From positions 32,010 through 96,009 of the forward strand of contig CAZNPL010000028.1 in the NCBI GenBank assembly GCA_964574815.1: a DNA stretch of 64,000 nt. Direction: 5' to 3'. Positions 26,613-35,366 of this stretch are shown piece after piece; the stretch's first letter is position 1; each line of letters starts with the position of its first letter. This DNA is from CAZNPL01 sp964574815 (GTDB taxonomy: Bacteria; Planctomycetota; Phycisphaerae; UBA1845). The notes below the pieces were generated by a model. It made no database searches. It was not told the origin of the DNA and saw nothing but the letters and a program-made list of their open reading frames with translations. Made by a program: the position numbers and the translations under genes.

Positions 26613-26818
26613 GAGAGAAACCGCCCTCCGCTCAAACCGACACTGTGTCTCGCCCGGTAATCACCGCAACCGGCCGGCAGTTTATCGGGCGCCGCCTCGA
26701 CCTCAACCGCCGATTTGCAGCGAGGGGCGTCGCGACAGAATCGCGCCCGCGGGTGGTTGATTTTCGGGAGATTCGCGTCCATGATCCACGGGTACCCCGA
26801 CACGTACGGGGGGACGCC

Positions 26819-26890
26819 GCCGACGTAGCTCAACGGTAGAGCACAGCTTTCGTAAAGCTGAGGTTGTGGGTTCGAATCTCACCGTCGGCT
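26819..26890 (+). tRNA. tRNA-Thr (anticodon CGT)
   Basis: A full cloverleaf can be drawn: acceptor GCCGACG with CGTCGGC, D stem GCTC/GAGC, anticodon stem CAGCT/AGCTG with loop TTCGTAA giving CGT (reads ACG), five-base variable loop, T arm GTGGG/CTCAC with TTCGAAT loop, and discriminator T. It is 72 bases without an encoded CCA. A run of T follows at once and may help end transcription. Confidence 0.95.
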
Positions 26891-26918
26891 TTTTGATGCC
26901 TGCCGCGGCGGAAGCACC

Positions 26919-27617
26919 TCAATGGGCCATTTCAGGGACTTTCTCGCCCCGCTTGACCCGCGCCACGAGTCGGTCGGCCAGCCGGGTCGGCTCCGGGAGG
27001 CGGTAGCCGTTGCCGCACCGCAGGACGAGCCGGACGCACTGGTCGAGGCTCATCCGGTGGCCGACGCTGACGTAAACCGGCCTGACCCCGTCTCGCGTTC
27101 GGAGAACTGTTCCGATCCGCTCGCCATCGTGTCGCAGAGGTCGGCGGCATCCGCGACGGTCGCCCGGCTCCCGATGTTCTCCGATCAGCCGACTCTTGCC
27201 GCAGCCGGCCGCAGGTAGATCGATGAGCACCCCCATGTGCGATGCCAAACCGAACCGCCGCGGATGAGCGAATCCCTGCCCGTCGAAGAGGAAAGCATCA
27301 GGTGTCCGATCGAGGCGGCGGATTGCTGCCAGCAGTGCGGGGGCCTCGCGAAACGTCAGCAGGCCAGGTACATAGGGGAACTGCAACTCTTCGATCGCCA
27401 CGCGCGATTCGATCGCCCGGCGTTCTCGGACGTCCCATATCACGACGCCGGCGATGCAATGACGGCCGTCCGCCGAAAAGGCAGCGTCCGCACCGGCGAC
27501 GAGGTTCAAGTCGACGTCGGAAGCCTCACAGGACACACGTGACGCGAGACGTTTCTGAACAGCGATGGCCTCGGCGGGCGAGATGTTCCAGCGATGAGGA
27601 ATCGGCCCGAGACGCAT
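26919..27617 (-). CDS. nfi: Endonuclease V (deoxyinosine 3'-endonuclease)
   Basis: 232 aa, the usual family length. The catalytic set is present: AGADAAF with Asp44, PYVPGLLTFRE with Glu91, FDGQG with Asp112, then HPRRFGLASHMGV and GKSRLIG; PYVPG is the family's strand-separating wedge. It cleaves one base 3' of hypoxanthine in DNA to start repair of deaminated adenine. ATG 27617 aligns with the N-termini of known members (HRW-x(4)-EAI-x-VQ); GTG 27656 extends it by 13 residues with no ribosome site. It converges on the tRNA gene and follows the anti-sigma-like gene on the same strand with a gap of about 60 bases. Confidence 0.93.
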   Translation of the reverse strand: MRLGPIPHRWNISPAEAIAVQKRLASRVSCEASDVDLNLVAGADAAFSADGRHCIAGVVIWDVRERRAIESRVAIEELQFPYVPGLLTFREAPALLAAIRRLDRTPDAFLFDGQGFAHPRRFGLASHMGVLIDLPAAGCGKSRLIGEHREPGDRRGCRRPLRHDGERIGTVLRTRDGVRPVYVSVGHRMSLDQCVRLVLRCGNGYRLPEPTRLADRLVARVKRGEKVPEMAH

Positions 27618-27676
27618 GGTCAGCGCCGCCTCGATGGGCGGCCGGGTGCATTTCACTTTATGTTAAAACCGTGGCG

Positions 27677-28672
27677 TCAGGGGACGAGGAAGGCGTCACC
27701 GGGCGATCGTTGGACTTCGGTCCCCCGGTAGACGCGCAGCGTGCCCGCCTGCCAGATGTTGTCGCCGTCCGCACCGTACTTGGGCGACTGGGACCAGTCA
27801 ACGCGCCCGTCCAGTCGAAGGACGTTCTGCCCGCGCATGCGCCCGTGGTTCGGAGAGGGCGATTCGGGGTTGACGCGGTGGAAGCGTCCGTCGGCGAAGA
27901 GCGGGTTTGCGTCGGCCATGTACGCCAGATCGGGGTGGTCGGTGAGTCGCGGCGTCGGGCCGGCCATGTTCAGCGCGTGGTACGCGCAGTTTCGGGGGTC
28001 GGGGAAGTCCGACAAGGCGTGTGGATTCTCGACCCTCATCACCCGGGCGCCCTTGCAGGAGGGACAGACGAACATCTTCGGGCTGTCCACGTATCCGAAT
28101 CGCAGCAACAAGAAGGGGTTTCGTCGATTGGGTGTGTAGGGACCGCCGCCGTCGCTGACGCGCAGCCACCGTCCGCCCGAGACAGTCCCGACCCGGGGCA
28201 GGACACCGTCGTGATCTGCGCCGTACGCTCCGACGGCCCAGCCGATCGACGCCAGGTTGTTGGCGCACGCCACCCGTCGGGCCTCGCCCCGGACACGCAT
28301 GAGACTCGGAATGAGGATCATTCCGAAGATTGCGATGACTGCCGCGACGGCCACCACGTCCTTCAGCGCGAAGGGAAGACGGTGAATCAATCCGCGATCG
28401 AAGCCGTGGACCGTGCCCACCTGGGGGACGGCGGTATGCCCGGACTCTCGAGTTGCGATCTTCGAGATGATTCGATCGGCGAGGTTGCGCGGCGGGTTCG
28501 TAACGGTCCACGAGTCGAGCGGCTCCAGAGCCCGTTGCAGTCGGTGGTAGCGAGCCGCCAGTTCCGGGTCGGTGCGCAGCGCTTCGGCAAGCCTCGCCCG
28601 CTCGGTCGGCGAAAGCTGATCGAGGTGGTCGTCAAGCAACCAGTCGTCTCGTCGTTCCGCCTCGCCGCTCAT
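27677..28672 (-). CDS. Anti-sigma-like membrane protein with pseudopilin-like C-terminus
   Basis: 331 aa. Residues 1-75 are cytoplasmic and helical (LLDDHLDQLSPTERARLAEA), like the zinc-less anti-sigma domains encoded after ECF sigma genes. One TM helix lies at about 102-124. Outside it, CANNLASIGWAVGAYGADHD at 136-155 and a later CPSCKGA, FADGRFHRVN and LRLDGRVDW resemble the DUF1559/type II pseudopilin-like proteins abundant in Planctomycetota (C-x-NNL-x-x-IG-x-A...Y). The gene starts 36 bases after the sigma gene on the same strand, so it is most likely its regulator. The fusion of an anti-sigma-like head to a pseudopilin-like sensor is the odd feature. Function is inferred from position and layout. 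Confidence 0.72.
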   Translation of the reverse strand: MSGEAERRDDWLLDDHLDQLSPTERARLAEALRTDPELAARYHRLQRALEPLDSWTVTNPPRNLADRIISKIATRESGHTAVPQVGTVHGFDRGLIHRLPFALKDVVAVAAVIAIFGMILIPSLMRVRGEARRVACANNLASIGWAVGAYGADHDGVLPRVGTVSGGRWLRVSDGGGPYTPNRRNPFLLLRFGYVDSPKMFVCPSCKGARVMRVENPHALSDFPDPRNCAYHALNMAGPTPRLTDHPDLAYMADANPLFADGRFHRVNPESPSPNHGRMRGQNVLRLDGRVDWSQSPKYGADGDNIWQAGTLRVYRGTEVQRSPGDAFLVP

Positions 28673-28708
28673 CTGTCCTGGTCCTGAATACCGAATGCTG
28701 CTGCCGAT

Positions 28709-29302
28709 CTAGTCACTGGATTCCTCCAGCGCGGCCTGATAGGCCTGGCCGAAGTGGGCCACGGCCGCGTGCAGCCGGCTTTTGACCGTGCCAAGCGGGA
28801 CGTCCAGGATCTCCGCGAGCTCCCGATAGCGGAAACGATGGTAGTAGGACAAAACGATGATCTCGCGGAGATGGGAGGGCATGCCGTCCACGATGCGTCT
28901 GACGAGACGCCGCTGCTCGTCGATTGCGAGCGTATCTTCGGGCATCTCGTTTTCCGAGGCGAGCAGATCGGCCAGCGCCCCGGGTCCCAGGCTCTCATCC
29001 GTCTGCGCATCCAGTGACATCTCCGTATGACGTGCCCGTTTCCGAAGCCAGTCCCTGGCCTTGTTCGCTGCGATGGTGAACAGCCAATTCCGAAAACGGC
29101 GTTTCGGATCAAAGCTCGCCGCCGCCAGGTACGCCTGCAGAAACGAATCCTGCACGACGTCCTCCGCCGCCACCGAATTGCTGGTGTAGCGGAGCACGAA
29201 CCGATAAAGTTCACCAGCATGCCGGCGCACCAGCAACTCGAAGGCGTCCGAACGTCCTTGGACGACCTCGGCGAGGAGCTGCTCGTCGGTTGGCGTCTTC
29301 AC
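28709..29302 (-). CDS. ECF-type RNA polymerase sigma factor, 197 aa
   Basis: Region 2 spans about 10-95 (FELLVRRHAGELYRFVLRYT, AEDVVQDSFLQAYLAA, FRNWLFTIAANKARDWLRKR) and region 4 spans about 130-185 (LREIIVLSYYHRFRYREL, then LDVPLGTVKSRLHAA as the -35 recognition helix). There is no N-terminal extension. GTG 29302 is the start, with AAGGGAG just upstream. The next gene on the strand encodes a one-pass membrane protein with an anti-sigma-like head, the usual arrangement for envelope-stress control. It is divergent from an L,D-transpeptidase gene, which may be a target. Confidence 0.93.
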   Translation of the reverse strand: MKTPTDEQLLAEVVQGRSDAFELLVRRHAGELYRFVLRYTSNSVAAEDVVQDSFLQAYLAAASFDPKRRFRNWLFTIAANKARDWLRKRARHTEMSLDAQTDESLGPGALADLLASENEMPEDTLAIDEQRRLVRRIVDGMPSHLREIIVLSYYHRFRYRELAEILDVPLGTVKSRLHAAVAHFGQAYQAALEESSD

Positions 29303-29372
29303 CGCTCCCTTGTATCTTTACGCTGTGGTCGGCCGAAGGTTCGGTCGGCCAGGGCATTTGCGAGGACCAAAA

Positions 29373-30020
29373 GTGATTGGCCCACGCCTTCAAGGATATC
29401 TGCTGACTGTGCTTCCGAAGGCGCGATTCTCCAGACGGGCTTTCTGCACCTCCGTCGTGGCTACCATCATTATAGGCACAGGAACCGCGATTTGGGGTGC
29501 AGGGTACCTGGGGTCGGCCGGCCGGTCGAGCGAGACCGCCGAACCGCTGGTGGTTGATGAACCGCGCGTTGTGATCGTAAAATCGTCATCACAACTTTAT
29601 CTGTTCGACGGTGACAACCTCGTTAGGCGGTACGCCATCAAACTTGGCCCCGCGCCCGTGGGGCCCAAGGGCCGCGCCGGCGATGGTCGAACGCCCGAAG
29701 GCCGGTTTTTGGTGTGCACCAAGCGAGCCGACAGTCCCTTTCATCGATTTCTCGGCATCAACTATCCGGATCCTGCAACGGCCGAAAGAGGCCTCCGGGA
29801 GGGCCGGATCAGCATTGGGGAAGCTCAGGCTATTCGCGAGGCGCATGACGAGGGGGGACGCTGCCCGTCCTGGAGGACGGCGCTGGGGGGAGGGATCGGG
29901 CTTCATGGGGCGGCTGAGCGTCTTGAGCAGACGGCTGGCTGCGTCGCACTGCGTGACGAACACATCGATGAGTTGTTCAATGTCCTCAGGGTCGGCGATG
30001 AAATCGAGATCCTTCCATAG
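29373..30020 (+). CDS. L,D-transpeptidase (YkuD domain), membrane-anchored
   Basis: 215 aa from GTG 29373, which has GAGGA six bases upstream; the frame is open from TTG 29310 but overlaps the divergent sigma gene's control region. One TM or uncleaved signal segment lies at about 24-45. The YkuD domain runs from about 66 to the end, with GDGRTPEGRF, His near 177 (GIGLHGA) and Cys near 190 (TAGCVAL) as the catalytic pair; the usual S-x-G-C is T-A-G-C here. It cross-links or attaches proteins to peptidoglycan outside the cytoplasmic membrane. A sigma-54 activator gene follows after 30 bases, suggesting one operon. Confidence 0.88.
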   Translation: MIGPRLQGYLLTVLPKARFSRRAFCTSVVATIIIGTGTAIWGAGYLGSAGRSSETAEPLVVDEPRVVIVKSSSQLYLFDGDNLVRRYAIKLGPAPVGPKGRAGDGRTPEGRFLVCTKRADSPFHRFLGINYPDPATAERGLREGRISIGEAQAIREAHDEGGRCPSWRTALGGGIGLHGAAERLEQTAGCVALRDEHIDELFNVLRVGDEIEILP

Positions 30021-30050
30021 TCAGGATATTGTCCGGGAAGGAGGTCGGGC

Positions 30051-31550
30051 GTGGACCCGCTGACGCGATCGTTCTCGAGCGAGTCGCTGGGCCTGCTGGC
30101 CGAAGCGTCCGCCAAGATCAACAGCACTCTGGATCTCAAGACGGTTCTGGACAACATTGCCGAGTCGGCGGCGAAAGTGATGAACGCCCAGGCGGCCAGC
30201 GTGCTCATCCTCGACAAATCACGGCACAAGCTGGTGTTCGTGTCAGCGACGGGCGAGCGGAGTCACATGATCCAGGGACGCGAGTTCGACGCCGAACTCG
30301 GGATCGCCGGCCAGGTGGCGAGCACGGGCCAGGCCACCGTTGTCCCGGACGTTCACGTCGACGAGGCCTTCTACGAGGGCATCGACGCGATCAGCCGTTT
30401 TCGAACCCATGCCCTGATGGCCGCGCCGATGATTGTGGACGGCGAAGTGATCGGGGTGGTTGAGGTTCTGAACCGAATCGAAGGCACGTTCACGCCGACG
30501 GACCTGGAGCTGCTGAAAGTGTTTGCCAACCTGGCTGCTATGGCGGCTCGCAACGCCCAGGATCATGACCGGCTCCGCCAGCAGCATCAATTGCTCTGCG
30601 ACGAGGTCCTTCGGGGTGACGAGATCATCGGGGATTCGAAGGCGATCCGCCAGGTGCGTGCCCTGTGTGATCGCGTCGCGCCGAGCCCGACGTCGGTGCT
30701 GCTGCTGGGCGAAACGGGGACGGGCAAGGAGCTGTTCGCCAAGTACATCCACAACATCTCCCCGCGGGCGGACAAGCCGTTCGTCACGGTTCATTGCGCG
30801 GCATTCGCCGAAACGCTACTGGAAAGCGAGATCTTCGGCCACGAGAAGGGCGCGTTTACCGGCGCGGTCAGCCAGCACGTCGGCCGGTTCGAACTGGCCG
30901 ACGGCGGCACGATCTTTCTTGACGAAATCGGTGAGATCCCTCTGGCGACGCAGGTCAAGCTGCTGCGCGTGCTGCAGGAACGCTCGTTCGAACGCGTCGG
31001 CGGATCGACGACCATCACGTGTGACGTGCGCGTGATTACGGCAACGCATCGCGATCTGAAAAAGCAGATCGAAAAGGGCGCGTTTCGCGACGACTTATTT
31101 TACCGCTTGAACGTGTTCCCGATCACCGTGCCTCCCTTGCGTAAGCGGACGGAGGATATTCCTCGGCTGGCGGAATATGTCACGGCGCGTGCCGCCGAGC
31201 GCACGGGCCGCCGTCCTCCGCCCATCGCTCCGGTGGCCCTGGAGATGCTCACCCGGTACAAGTGGCCCGGGAACGTGCGCGAGCTGCAGAACATCATGGA
31301 GCGCGCCGTGTTGATGTGCGACAGCGACACCATCGACACGGGCGACCTGCCGGCGGAAATCACCGGGGGCGCAACCGCCGACGATCAGCAGGAGGAGCAG
31401 GGCACGCTCTGGGGCTTTGAGCGAGCGATGATCGTCAAAGCGCTCGAGGAATGCGATTGGAACCAGTCGCATGCGGCCCGCACGTTGGGCATCAGCCGCG
31501 ACAACCTGCGTTACCGCATCAAGAAGTACAAGATCGAGCGCGGCGGGTGA
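30051..31550 (+). CDS. Sigma-54-dependent activator with GAF sensor domain
   Basis: 499 aa, GTG start with AAGGAGG six bases upstream. A GAF domain covers about 15-165 (LDNIAESAAKVMNAQAASVL ... APMIVDGEVIGVVEVLN). The AAA+ domain runs from about 190 to 420 with GETGTGKE near 220, GAFTGA near 267 (the sigma-54 contact loop), ELADGGTIFLDEIGE as Walker B and FYRLNVFPI. The C-terminal Fis-type HTH lies at about 468-495 (NQSHAARTLGISRDNLRYRI). There is no receiver domain, so a small ligand or redox signal bound by GAF is expected, as in NifA/FhlA-type proteins. It lies downstream of the L,D-transpeptidase. No clear -24/-12 promoter was found in the window, so targets are probably elsewhere. Confidence 0.93.
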   Translation: MDPLTRSFSSESLGLLAEASAKINSTLDLKTVLDNIAESAAKVMNAQAASVLILDKSRHKLVFVSATGERSHMIQGREFDAELGIAGQVASTGQATVVPDVHVDEAFYEGIDAISRFRTHALMAAPMIVDGEVIGVVEVLNRIEGTFTPTDLELLKVFANLAAMAARNAQDHDRLRQQHQLLCDEVLRGDEIIGDSKAIRQVRALCDRVAPSPTSVLLLGETGTGKELFAKYIHNISPRADKPFVTVHCAAFAETLLESEIFGHEKGAFTGAVSQHVGRFELADGGTIFLDEIGEIPLATQVKLLRVLQERSFERVGGSTTITCDVRVITATHRDLKKQIEKGAFRDDLFYRLNVFPITVPPLRKRTEDIPRLAEYVTARAAERTGRRPPPIAPVALEMLTRYKWPGNVRELQNIMERAVLMCDSDTIDTGDLPAEITGGATADDQQEEQGTLWGFERAMIVKALEECDWNQSHAARTLGISRDNLRYRIKKYKIERGG

Positions 31551-31679
31551 CCCTACGCCGTTAACGTCAATCGAACTTGTCCCAATACCCAATCGACGGC
31601 GGCAGAGAGCACCGGCGGTTCCACTTGAGGCGGACCAATGGCACCCATCAACAGTTCCGGGATATGCTCCAAGAGCAAA

Positions 31680-31712
31680 GACGCCGGCGACCTGGGGCGG
31701 GCCGCCGGCGTC
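31680..31712 (-). terminator. Terminator between convergent genes
   Basis: A 10-bp stem GACGCCGGCG / CGCCGGCGTC (31680-31689 with 31703-31712). Read on the minus strand it is followed by TTTGCTCTT, so it best serves the large secreted-protein gene ending at 31779, but it may also stop plus-strand transcripts from 31550. Confidence 0.65.
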
Positions 31713-31778
31713 ATATTCTGATTTCAGTTGATGTCATCCACGCCGCCTGCTCGCGGAGGCGGTGGGCCAACCTTCGCG

Positions 31779-34700
31779 TCAGCGCGTCCGGCCGATTTCG
31801 CGGCCTTCGCGCACGCCTCGTACCCCGACGTCGACCGTCGTCCCCTCAACGAGGACGTTGATCGGACGGCCGGACGAATCGAGCACGTGGACGCCTCCAG
31901 CGATTCGGAATCGCAGGTCGAACGTGCCCGCGGCGTCGCGCGTCGCCCGGAACTGCATCGTGCCCAGATAGGTCGCCTCCAGCGCCGGCGCGCCGTCCTC
32001 CAGCGACAGGTTCAGCAGGCGTCCTCCGGCCATGTCGATGGCGCGGGCGTCGTTCAGTCCTCGGAAGACGTAGTCTTCGCGGGCGACGTCAACCGAGATG
32101 TCCTCGAGCAGCAGGGATCCCCGCACGCCACCGGACGTGACGATCGACAGCTCATAGCCGCGCACATCGGCAAGCTCAGTCGCGTACAGGTCCACAGTAA
32201 AGCGCTCGCCCGGCTTGACCCGGCTGCGCTCGGGAACGGGCCGAATGATCGGCAGGTCGTTCAGGGCGCTCGAGAGGTTTGGCGCGGCGCTCGCTGCCGT
32301 GCAGGGGTTGGGCAGGCAGTCCACGCCGGCGCCCTGGAAGGTGCCGCCCTCCACCAGGCACGCCGCCAGGCTCGCTGTGATCGTGCACGCGTCGCCCACG
32401 CAGCAGGCGCCGCTGCCGCATGGCCCGGCGCAGGGATAATCTCCGGCCTGCTCGATGGCCGTCAGCACCGCGAACACATCCAGCAGGTTGAGAACACCGT
32501 TCGGCATGCATGGGTCGATATCCGACTGGCGCAACGAACAGGTCGAGAAGTCGCCCTCGATGCCTTCGAGGACACAGAAGACATCGAACAGGTTTGTGAC
32601 ACCGTCGCCGGTAAGATCGGCCCATTCCGTCGTGCTTGCGGTGCCGACGTTCGAAACATCGCCTCCGCATTCAGCTGCGATCGTGTACGTCGAAGAGGGA
32701 ATCATGTTCTGACCCCAGATTTCGATCGTTCCCCAGACGTCCGGCGTCTGGAACACCGGGGTGTCGGTCAGCATGCCGGTCGCGTCCACGTACTGAAGCA
32801 GGCACGGAAAGTCCGGTGACGTGACGCGCAAAGCCTGCGCCACGGTTGAGCCGCCCGGCTGGGCCGTCACTTCCAAGGCACGCGTCGACAGGCCGGCCAC
32901 GACTGGCGCTTCGGGAATGAACGGCGCCTCGCACTCGCCGGCAAGACACTCGTCCGGACCGGTGCACACGTTTAAGTCGTCGCAGGCCAGCCCGTCGGGC
33001 TCGTGATTCACCAGGCACACGCCGAGACCGTCGCACGTGTCGGGATTGTCGCACTGCGTATCCGCCGGGCTGCCGCAGGGCGTATCGACCGGCTCATTCG
33101 GATGGACGCACAGACCCACCTCGCAGAAGTCCTGCGTGCAGTCGTTCCCGTCGTCGGTGCAGGCCGTGCCGTCCGGCTCGAGATTATCCAGGCACGTTCC
33201 CGTGCCATCGCAGGTGTCCGGATTGTCACAGTCCGTGTCGGTCGGATCGCCGCACGCGAATCCGGCCGGCTCGAGATTGTCCAGGCAGGTTCCCGCGCCG
33301 TCGCAGGTGTCCGGGTTGTCGCACTCGGTGTCGGTCGGGTCGCCGCACGCGAAGCCCGCCGGCTGCGGCGGATTCTCGCAGAGGCCGGCCAGGCAGATGT
33401 CGTCGGTGCACTCGTTGCCGTCCTCGGAGCACACCGTTTCGTCGGGCTTGTTGTTGGCCTCGCAGACGCCCGCGGCGTTGCAGGCGTCGGGATTGTCGCA
33501 TTCACCGAAACCCGGATCGCCGCACGGCGTTCCCACCGGACGCGGCGACCAGTCGGTCGTCGAGTTCGACGGATCGCACAGCTGGCACTCACTGGCGGGG
33601 TTGGGGGTGCCGGCCGCGACGCACTGTCCTTCGATAAAGCAAGTGTCGAGTCGCACGATATTGAGCGTGATGTCGCCCTGGTTGTCACCGAAGCCGGCCA
33701 CGCGAATGAAGTAGTCCTCGCCGGCCACCGCGCTGAACACCACCAGCGACGACAGGAGCTGGTTGCCGCTGTCGTCGTCGCAGGCGATTTCGGTGCCGTC
33801 GCACTCATCGAAGACGGACAGCACCGTGTCGTTGGAGGGTTGGAAGTTGCTGCCGTCGGTGTTCATCAGGACGTCGCCGTCGCACACGGCGGTATAGGCG
33901 AACCAAGCGTCGCGGTTGGAGTTGGGCTGGCAGGACGCCTCCACCAGATCGGGACCGAAGCCCTGGTTGGTGCCGGTGTTGGTTCCGTCAAACGCTTCCA
34001 CCGCGTTGGGACAGTCGTCGGCGCAGTCGGGATCGAGAATGCCGACGCAGTTGCCTTCGCCGTCGCATTCGTCGAATCCGATACCGGGTGCGCCGGTTCC
34101 GGTGCAGGGGTTGCCGTCGTCGCACAGCGTGCCGGCGGGCGAGTTGGGATGCTCGCAGAACCCACCCAGGCAGACGTCATCGGTGCAGTCATTGCCGTCG
34201 CTCGTGCAGGCCGTCCCGTCGGGCAGCACGCTCCAGGTTGTCGTGGACTGCGCCGGATCGCAGACTTCGCACTCGTTGGACGGATTCGGATCACCCGCGT
34301 CGAAACACGCACCGTCGATCAGGCACGTGTCCGGGAAGAGCGGATGGTCGCACTGGTTGGTGTCCTCGTTGCAGATGTCCTGGGTGCAGGGGAACTCGTC
34401 GCTGCAATCGGTGGGCACGCCGCCTCCGCAGACACCGTCGGTGCACGTCTCACCGGTTGTGCAGAAGAGGCCGTCTGCGCAGGACGTTCCGTTCGGCGCG
34501 TCGTTGTCCAGACACGCTCCGGTGCCGTCGCACGTGTCCGGATCGGTGCAATCGGTGTCGGTGTCGTCGCCGCATGCCGTGCCGGCGGGCAGCGGCGGAT
34601 TCGAGCAGAAGCCCAGATCGCATACGTCGTCGGTGCACTCGATGCCGTCGACGCAATCGGCGGGCGAAAGGCACTCGACACACGCATCCAGGTTTTCGTC

Positions 34701-35366
34701 GCAGAACGGAAGGCCCGGTTGCGGGCAGGGCGGCGTCCCGTCGACGCAGGCGGCGTCAACGCAGGTCTCCTGCCCGTTGCAGAACAGACCGTCGTCACAG
34801 TCTCCGTCGTCGAGGCAGATTACACGTACGGTCGCATTGCGGATGCCGAACGGGATGGGCTGGCTATTGTTGTCCACCAGGCTGGTCAGATCCTGATCGA
34901 TTCCGGTCAGCTCAACGGTGAACTCCCCGATGGCGTCATTCGAAACGACGTAGGTGAACTCCCCGGCGTAGGCCGGGTCTGTGATCAGGACCGCATCCGC
35001 TGCATTGATCACCAGCGCCAGCACGGTGGGCGGAGGCCCGAGGCCCGTGGTGATGAGCGGGTTCTCACCTGCGAAGACGAAGTCGGGGCGGGCGGAATCG
35101 ACCACGGGAACCTGCCCGTCGTGTGTCACCGTGCCGCTGTCACCGCCGGAAGCCTGTATGGCGACCGACGCCTGGTACCCCTGCAACAGCGTCGGAGCTA
35201 CGTCGCTGATGAACACATCGACGACCACCGACGAACCCGGCAAGACAGAGATTTCGTTACCCGTTCCCCCACGCGGCACCAGTTCGATTAACGCCTCGCC
35301 GTTGGCGTAAGAGGACGTGGCCAGCACCGCGGCCACCACCACCAAGTGTGCTATGGACCTTGACAT
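31779..35366 (-). CDS. Secreted dockerin protein with CDDG-type Cys-rich repeats (1,195 aa)
   Basis: A signal peptide of about 23 residues (ATSSYANG) is followed by a first cohesin-like sandwich (VLPGSSVVVDVFISD, LLQGYQASVAI). Two long Cys-rich stretches, about 184-445 and 575-820, consist of units like CNGQETC, CTDDVC and CDNPDTCDGTGTC. Between them, about 449-575, lies a prepeptidase-C-like sandwich (NRDAWFAYTAVCDGDVLMNT). Dockerin-like loops (DLTGDGVTNLFDVFCVLEGI, NGVLNLLDVFAVL) lie near 918-975, then one GACC repeat, then a second cohesin-like domain with VRGYELSIV. ATG 35366 with GGAAGG upstream begins the signal peptide; the 50-residue open extension is rejected. No enzyme domain is seen; it is probably an extracellular matrix or adhesion protein. 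Confidence 0.83.
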   Translation of the reverse strand: MSRSIAHLVVVAAVLATSSYANGEALIELVPRGGTGNEISVLPGSSVVVDVFISDVAPTLLQGYQASVAIQASGGDSGTVTHDGQVPVVDSARPDFVFAGENPLITTGLGPPPTVLALVINAADAVLITDPAYAGEFTYVVSNDAIGEFTVELTGIDQDLTSLVDNNSQPIPFGIRNATVRVICLDDGDCDDGLFCNGQETCVDAACVDGTPPCPQPGLPFCDENLDACVECLSPADCVDGIECTDDVCDLGFCSNPPLPAGTACGDDTDTDCTDPDTCDGTGACLDNDAPNGTSCADGLFCTTGETCTDGVCGGGVPTDCSDEFPCTQDICNEDTNQCDHPLFPDTCLIDGACFDAGDPNPSNECEVCDPAQSTTTWSVLPDGTACTSDGNDCTDDVCLGGFCEHPNSPAGTLCDDGNPCTGTGAPGIGFDECDGEGNCVGILDPDCADDCPNAVEAFDGTNTGTNQGFGPDLVEASCQPNSNRDAWFAYTAVCDGDVLMNTDGSNFQPSNDTVLSVFDECDGTEIACDDDSGNQLLSSLVVFSAVAGEDYFIRVAGFGDNQGDITLNIVRLDTCFIEGQCVAAGTPNPASECQLCDPSNSTTDWSPRPVGTPCGDPGFGECDNPDACNAAGVCEANNKPDETVCSEDGNECTDDICLAGLCENPPQPAGFACGDPTDTECDNPDTCDGAGTCLDNLEPAGFACGDPTDTDCDNPDTCDGTGTCLDNLEPDGTACTDDGNDCTQDFCEVGLCVHPNEPVDTPCGSPADTQCDNPDTCDGLGVCLVNHEPDGLACDDLNVCTGPDECLAGECEAPFIPEAPVVAGLSTRALEVTAQPGGSTVAQALRVTSPDFPCLLQYVDATGMLTDTPVFQTPDVWGTIEIWGQNMIPSSTYTIAAECGGDVSNVGTASTTEWADLTGDGVTNLFDVFCVLEGIEGDFSTCSLRQSDIDPCMPNGVLNLLDVFAVLTAIEQAGDYPCAGPCGSGACCVGDACTITASLAACLVEGGTFQGAGVDCLPNPCTAASAAPNLSSALNDLPIIRPVPERSRVKPGERFTVDLYATELADVRGYELSIVTSGGVRGSLLLEDISVDVAREDYVFRGLNDARAIDMAGGRLLNLSLEDGAPALEATYLGTMQFRATRDAAGTFDLRFRIAGGVHVLDSSGRPINVLVEGTTVDVGVRGVREGREIGRTR
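33181..33366 (-). repeat. Tandem 93-bp repeat within the 31779 gene
   Basis: Two adjacent 93-bp units (start points 33181 and 33274) are nearly identical and encode 31-residue modules CGDPTDT(D/E)CDNPDTC...LDNLEP. More diverged relatives flank them (a CGSPADTQCDNPDTC unit to the left, a CGDDTDTDCTDPDTC unit near 34570). The DNA similarity indicates recent unit duplication. Confidence 0.8.

Noticed and set aside
25545..27617. A restriction-modification or defence island
   Set aside because: Only the methylase is present. Endonuclease V is a repair enzyme with its full catalytic set and is not a restriction partner.
33000..34800. Regularly spaced short repeats that could be mistaken for a CRISPR array
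   Set aside because: They are in-frame Cys-rich protein repeats inside a secreted-protein gene, diverged between units, with no cas genes.
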